From Alphaproteobacteria bacterium (GTDB taxonomy: Bacteria; Pseudomonadota; Alphaproteobacteria; Rs-D84), in the NCBI GenBank assembly GCA_017650505.1, contig JAGCET010000034.1, positions 1 to 42,737 of the forward strand: a stretch of DNA of 42,737 nucleotides. Reading direction: 5' to 3'. The position numbers and the translations under genes are program-made. Position 1 is the stretch's first letter. The number at the start of each line of letters is the position of its first letter. Of the stretch, positions 41,091-42,737 are shown in pieces. Under the pieces are notes generated by a model that worked only from the letters and a program-made list of their open reading frames with translations, did no database searches and was not told the DNA's origin.

Positions 41091-42209
41091 ATGGAATTTA
41101 CCGTATTTCGTCAGGTTTTAATCCGGGCGTTGGGGCATATGCAGTCTATTGTTGAAAAGCGGGCTACGTTGCCGATTTTGATGAATGTAAAGATAGAGGT
41201 GGCGGACGATTTGGTGTTGTCTGCGACCAATGTCGATCTGGAATTGGTCGAACATGTTGTGGCCGATGTAACGTTGGGTGGTAAAATCACTGTCCCGGTC
41301 CAGATGTTATATGACATTGTGCGCAAATTGCCGGATGATGCCGAAATTTCTTTTAAGCAATCGGGTGATTCTTTGGTTGTGTCCAGTAATCGCGCGGTGT
41401 TTCATTTGCCGACATTGCCGGCGGAAAATTTCCCGGCCATGGCGGGCAGCAATTTGACCACCAAATTCCAAATGACCACAGGCGATTTGGCGCATTTGAT
41501 AAACCAGACCAAATTTGCGATTCCGACGGACGATGTTCGGTATCATTTGGGCGGAATTTATTTCCATATTGCGAATGACGATGGTGAAAACAAATTGACT
41601 GCGGTTGCAACTGATGCGCAACGTATGGCACTGTGCGCGATGCCGGCACCGGCGGGTTCGGCGGAAATGCCGGCGGTAATATTGCCGCGTCGTGTGATTG
41701 GCGAATTGTCAAAGTTATTAGAAGATGCGACGGTTGATGACGTGAATGTCGAATTGTCTGATACCAAGGCACGCTTTACAATCGGCGCCGCCATGCTGAC
41801 AAGTAAATTGGTCGATGCGCAATATCCGAACTATCGTGTTGTTATTCCAAAGGGTAATGACAAGATTGCCATTATGGATCGCAAGCAATTTTTGAATGCG
41901 GTTGATTTGGTTTCGGTGGCCAGTATAGATAAGACAAAGTCTGTACAGTTGACATTTTCAATGAATAAATTGGTTGTGAACGCGTCCAGTCCGGATGCCG
42001 GTACTGCGACCCAGGAATTAGATATCGAATACAACGGTGATGCGTCATTCAGTGTGACGTTCAATGTAAAATTCCTTATGGACGTTGCGGGCCAGGTCGA
42101 AGGCGAAAAATTCCAAATGGAAATGCAGGACCCGTTATCGCCAACGATTATCAAATCCACAAACCCGGACACCGATGCATTGTTCATCCTTATGCCAATG
42201 CGGATGTAG
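41091..42209 (+). CDS. dnaN: DNA polymerase III beta sliding clamp
   Basis: 372 aa, three clamp-fold repeats. Recognisable segments: LGHMQSIVEKRATLPILMNV, LVLSATNVDLELVEHV, the middle HLGGIYFHI and ATDAQRMALC, ANSTDxx-type ending SPTIIKSTNPDTDALFILMPMRM. The C-terminal MPMR(M/L) is typical. ATG 41091 is chosen because CAGGAG lies 10 nt upstream. Unlike many genomes, dnaN is over 10 kb from dnaA and monocistronic, ending with a strong terminator. Confidence 0.96.
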   Translation: MEFTVFRQVLIRALGHMQSIVEKRATLPILMNVKIEVADDLVLSATNVDLELVEHVVADVTLGGKITVPVQMLYDIVRKLPDDAEISFKQSGDSLVVSSNRAVFHLPTLPAENFPAMAGSNLTTKFQMTTGDLAHLINQTKFAIPTDDVRYHLGGIYFHIANDDGENKLTAVATDAQRMALCAMPAPAGSAEMPAVILPRRVIGELSKLLEDATVDDVNVELSDTKARFTIGAAMLTSKLVDAQYPNYRVVIPKGNDKIAIMDRKQFLNAVDLVSVASIDKTKSVQLTFSMNKLVVNASSPDAGTATQELDIEYNGDASFSVTFNVKFLMDVAGQVEGEKFQMEMQDPLSPTIIKSTNPDTDALFILMPMRM

Positions 42210-42223
42210 GTGTTAGTGGTTAG
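42210..42223 (+). repeat. Copy 3 of dispersed 14-bp repeat, after dnaN
   Basis: GTGTTAGTGGTTAG followed by TGATTAGTG, directly between the dnaN stop and its terminator. Same 14-mer as at 223-236 and 30920-30933. Confidence 0.65.
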
Positions 42224-42232
42224 TGATTAGTG

Positions 42233-42260
42233 CGCGGGGCAAAAGCCCCGCGTGTTTTTT
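42233..42260 (+). terminator. Intrinsic terminator of dnaN
   Basis: Perfect 8-bp GC stem CGCGGGGC (42233-42240) / GCCCCGCG (42245-42252), AAAA loop, then TGTTTTTTT. Confidence 0.92.
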
Positions 42261-42265
42261 TCGAT

Positions 42266-42294
42266 TTTACTTTTGGGTAAAAATGTGATATTAT
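42266..42294 (+). promoter_or_regulatory. Putative promoter of the structured RNA
   Basis: TTTACT (42266-42271), 17 nt, TATTAT (42289-42294). The predicted start of transcription (near 42301) coincides with the first hairpin of the RNA. Confidence 0.45.
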
Positions 42295-42300
42295 TCGCAT

Positions 42301-42500
42301 GAACAGGATGGGAATTCTGTTCGGGGGCGTCGCAGCCCCGTTGCAGTTCGGTGCAAGGCATCGTAATCCGGGTTATTTTCCGTGAATGTTTTTGCGCCGT
42401 TAAGATTTGAACCCCGCATGGTCGGGGTGCCAGTGGTCATAATGCAATCGCAAAAGGCCACTGGGGTCGATAACTGCTACGATTTGCGAACACCCCGACT
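42301..42500 (+). ncRNA. Candidate pseudoknotted leader RNA (class not recognised)
   Basis: About 200 nt of non-coding, folded sequence. The 5' part has three consecutive hairpins: GAACAG (42301-42306)/CTGTTC (42317-42322); GGGGC (42324-42328)/GCCCC (42335-42339); TTGCA (42341-42345)/TGCAA (42352-42356). The 3' part has an outer 9-bp stem GTCGGGGTG (42421-42429)/CACCCCGAC (42491-42499). It encloses a 7-bp hairpin CCAGTGG (42430-42436)/CCACTGG (42458-42464), whose loop TCGCAAA (42448-42454) pairs with TTTGCGA (42483-42489), a pseudoknot. The outer 5' strand can instead pair with ACCCCG (42411-42416), a possible switch. A secreted-protein gene follows. No known riboswitch consensus matched by eye. 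Confidence 0.6.
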
Positions 42501-42553
42501 GTTAGGTTTTCTGACTGTTCGTTTATTTTTTACAACAAAGAAAGGAGAAAAAA

Positions 42554-42737
42554 ATGACCAAACTGTTTTTAACAACTGTTTGTATATCATCACTGGTCGG
42601 GCTTAATGCGTTCGGCGCACCGTCTGTTCGCGCGGGCAGTTTGACCGTACCAACAAAATCAAATACAGCGGATGTTGCACGTGCCGCATCGGTAAGTACC
42701 GGTGCATTGACCAAGGGCGCTGTTTCAACGTCGTCCA
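42554..42737 (+). CDS. Secreted protein, N-terminal part (3' end outside window)
   Basis: 61 residues visible. Ribosome site AAAGGAG is excellent. The signal peptide MTKLFLTTVCISSLVGLNAFG ends near FGA. What follows (APSVRAGSLTVPTKSNTADV, then RAASVSTGALTKGAVS) is Ser/Thr/Ala-rich and low in complexity, as in exported surface proteins. No family can be named from this part. It is the first gene after the pseudoknotted leader (53 nt downstream of its last stem), so the RNA may regulate it. Confidence 0.7.
   Translation, partial: MTKLFLTTVCISSLVGLNAFGAPSVRAGSLTVPTKSNTADVARAASVSTGALTKGAVSTSS

Noticed and set aside
42400..42425. tRNA on the minus strand (GGTTCAAATC)
   Set aside because: The flanking bases do not form a T stem and no D or anticodon arm is present.
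42301..42500. Cobalamin riboswitch (GCCACTG string)
   Set aside because: The B12 box (AGxCAGGAxACCTGCC-type) and GGGAAG motif are absent; the CCACTGG strand is explained by a local hairpin.
42382..42606. Small plus-strand open frame over the leader RNA
   Set aside because: It crosses the pseudoknot and the real ribosome site of the next gene in another frame, with no ribosome site of its own.
1..42737. CRISPR arrays, insertion sequences, rRNA genes
   Set aside because: No regularly spaced repeats, no transposase or integrase gene and no rRNA signature were seen.

Overview
The window looks like a chromosomal segment of a small-genome alphaproteobacterium, probably an uncultured host- or gut-associated lineage. 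The clues are GatCAB for indirect Gln/Asn-tRNA charging, an alphaproteobacterial-type ParE, a SufBC pair, and prepilins with the N-terminus GRS(L/M)IE. This placement is inference; no 16S gene is present. The genetic code appears standard: TGA ends dprA and the gene at 21860-22411, the latter in an ATGA overlap with sufB. Putative promoters often read TTGCAN or TTGAYN with 16-18 nt to a TATAAT-like box. Most genes have an AGGA/GGAG ribosome site.

Layout: (1) 1-5.8 kb: the tail of a membrane protein, dnaX with a prepilin and an OmpA-like lipoprotein, an orphan two-helix protein, a Skp/OmpH-like protein, a lipoprotein resembling a ligand-less Cu/Zn superoxide dismutase, and an outer-membrane barrel. 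(2) 5.9-7 kb: tRNA-Lys followed by a second copy of its own 3' end, then an archaemetzincin-like gene broken by an in-frame TGA. (3) 7.1-18.3 kb: an autotransporter-like barrel, then a long minus-strand array gatC-(4 orphans)-gatA-(2 orphans)-gatB-(2 orphans)-miaB. It is interrupted by a plus-strand tRNA-Phe, which is also followed by a decayed copy of its 3' half. (4) 18.3-22.4 kb: ruvX, an AI-2E family transporter, sufC and sufB. (5) 22.6-25.3 kb: two type IVb pilus genes (TcpQ-domain protein and PilN-type secretin). (6) 25.3-32 kb: an orphan membrane protein, rpsT, plsY, a secreted glycine-zipper protein, dprA, a divergent dnaA, and two divergently transcribed orphan genes that may be paralogues. 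(7) 32-42.2 kb: parE, dnaJ, pgsA, a compact uvrC, a second prepilin, an Rlu-type pseudouridine synthase, an AsmA-like protein and dnaN. (8) 42.2-42.7 kb: a strong terminator, then a roughly 200-nt RNA with a well-supported pseudoknot leading into a secreted-protein gene cut by the window end.

The housekeeping genes cover replication and repair (dnaX, dnaA, dnaN, parE, uvrC, ruvX, dprA), translation (GatCAB, miaB, S20, Rlu, two tRNAs), lipids (plsY, pgsA) and Fe-S assembly. The pilin-like genes, TcpQ protein and secretin plausibly belong to one type IVb pilus or secretion machine scattered over the region. Orphan genes without recognisable families are inserted between housekeeping genes, and four of them share an unusually uniform promoter. 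The best candidates for undescribed biology are the pseudoknotted leader RNA at 42301-42500, the orphan genes inside the gat array, the tRNA 3'-end duplications, and the DnaA and UvrC variants.
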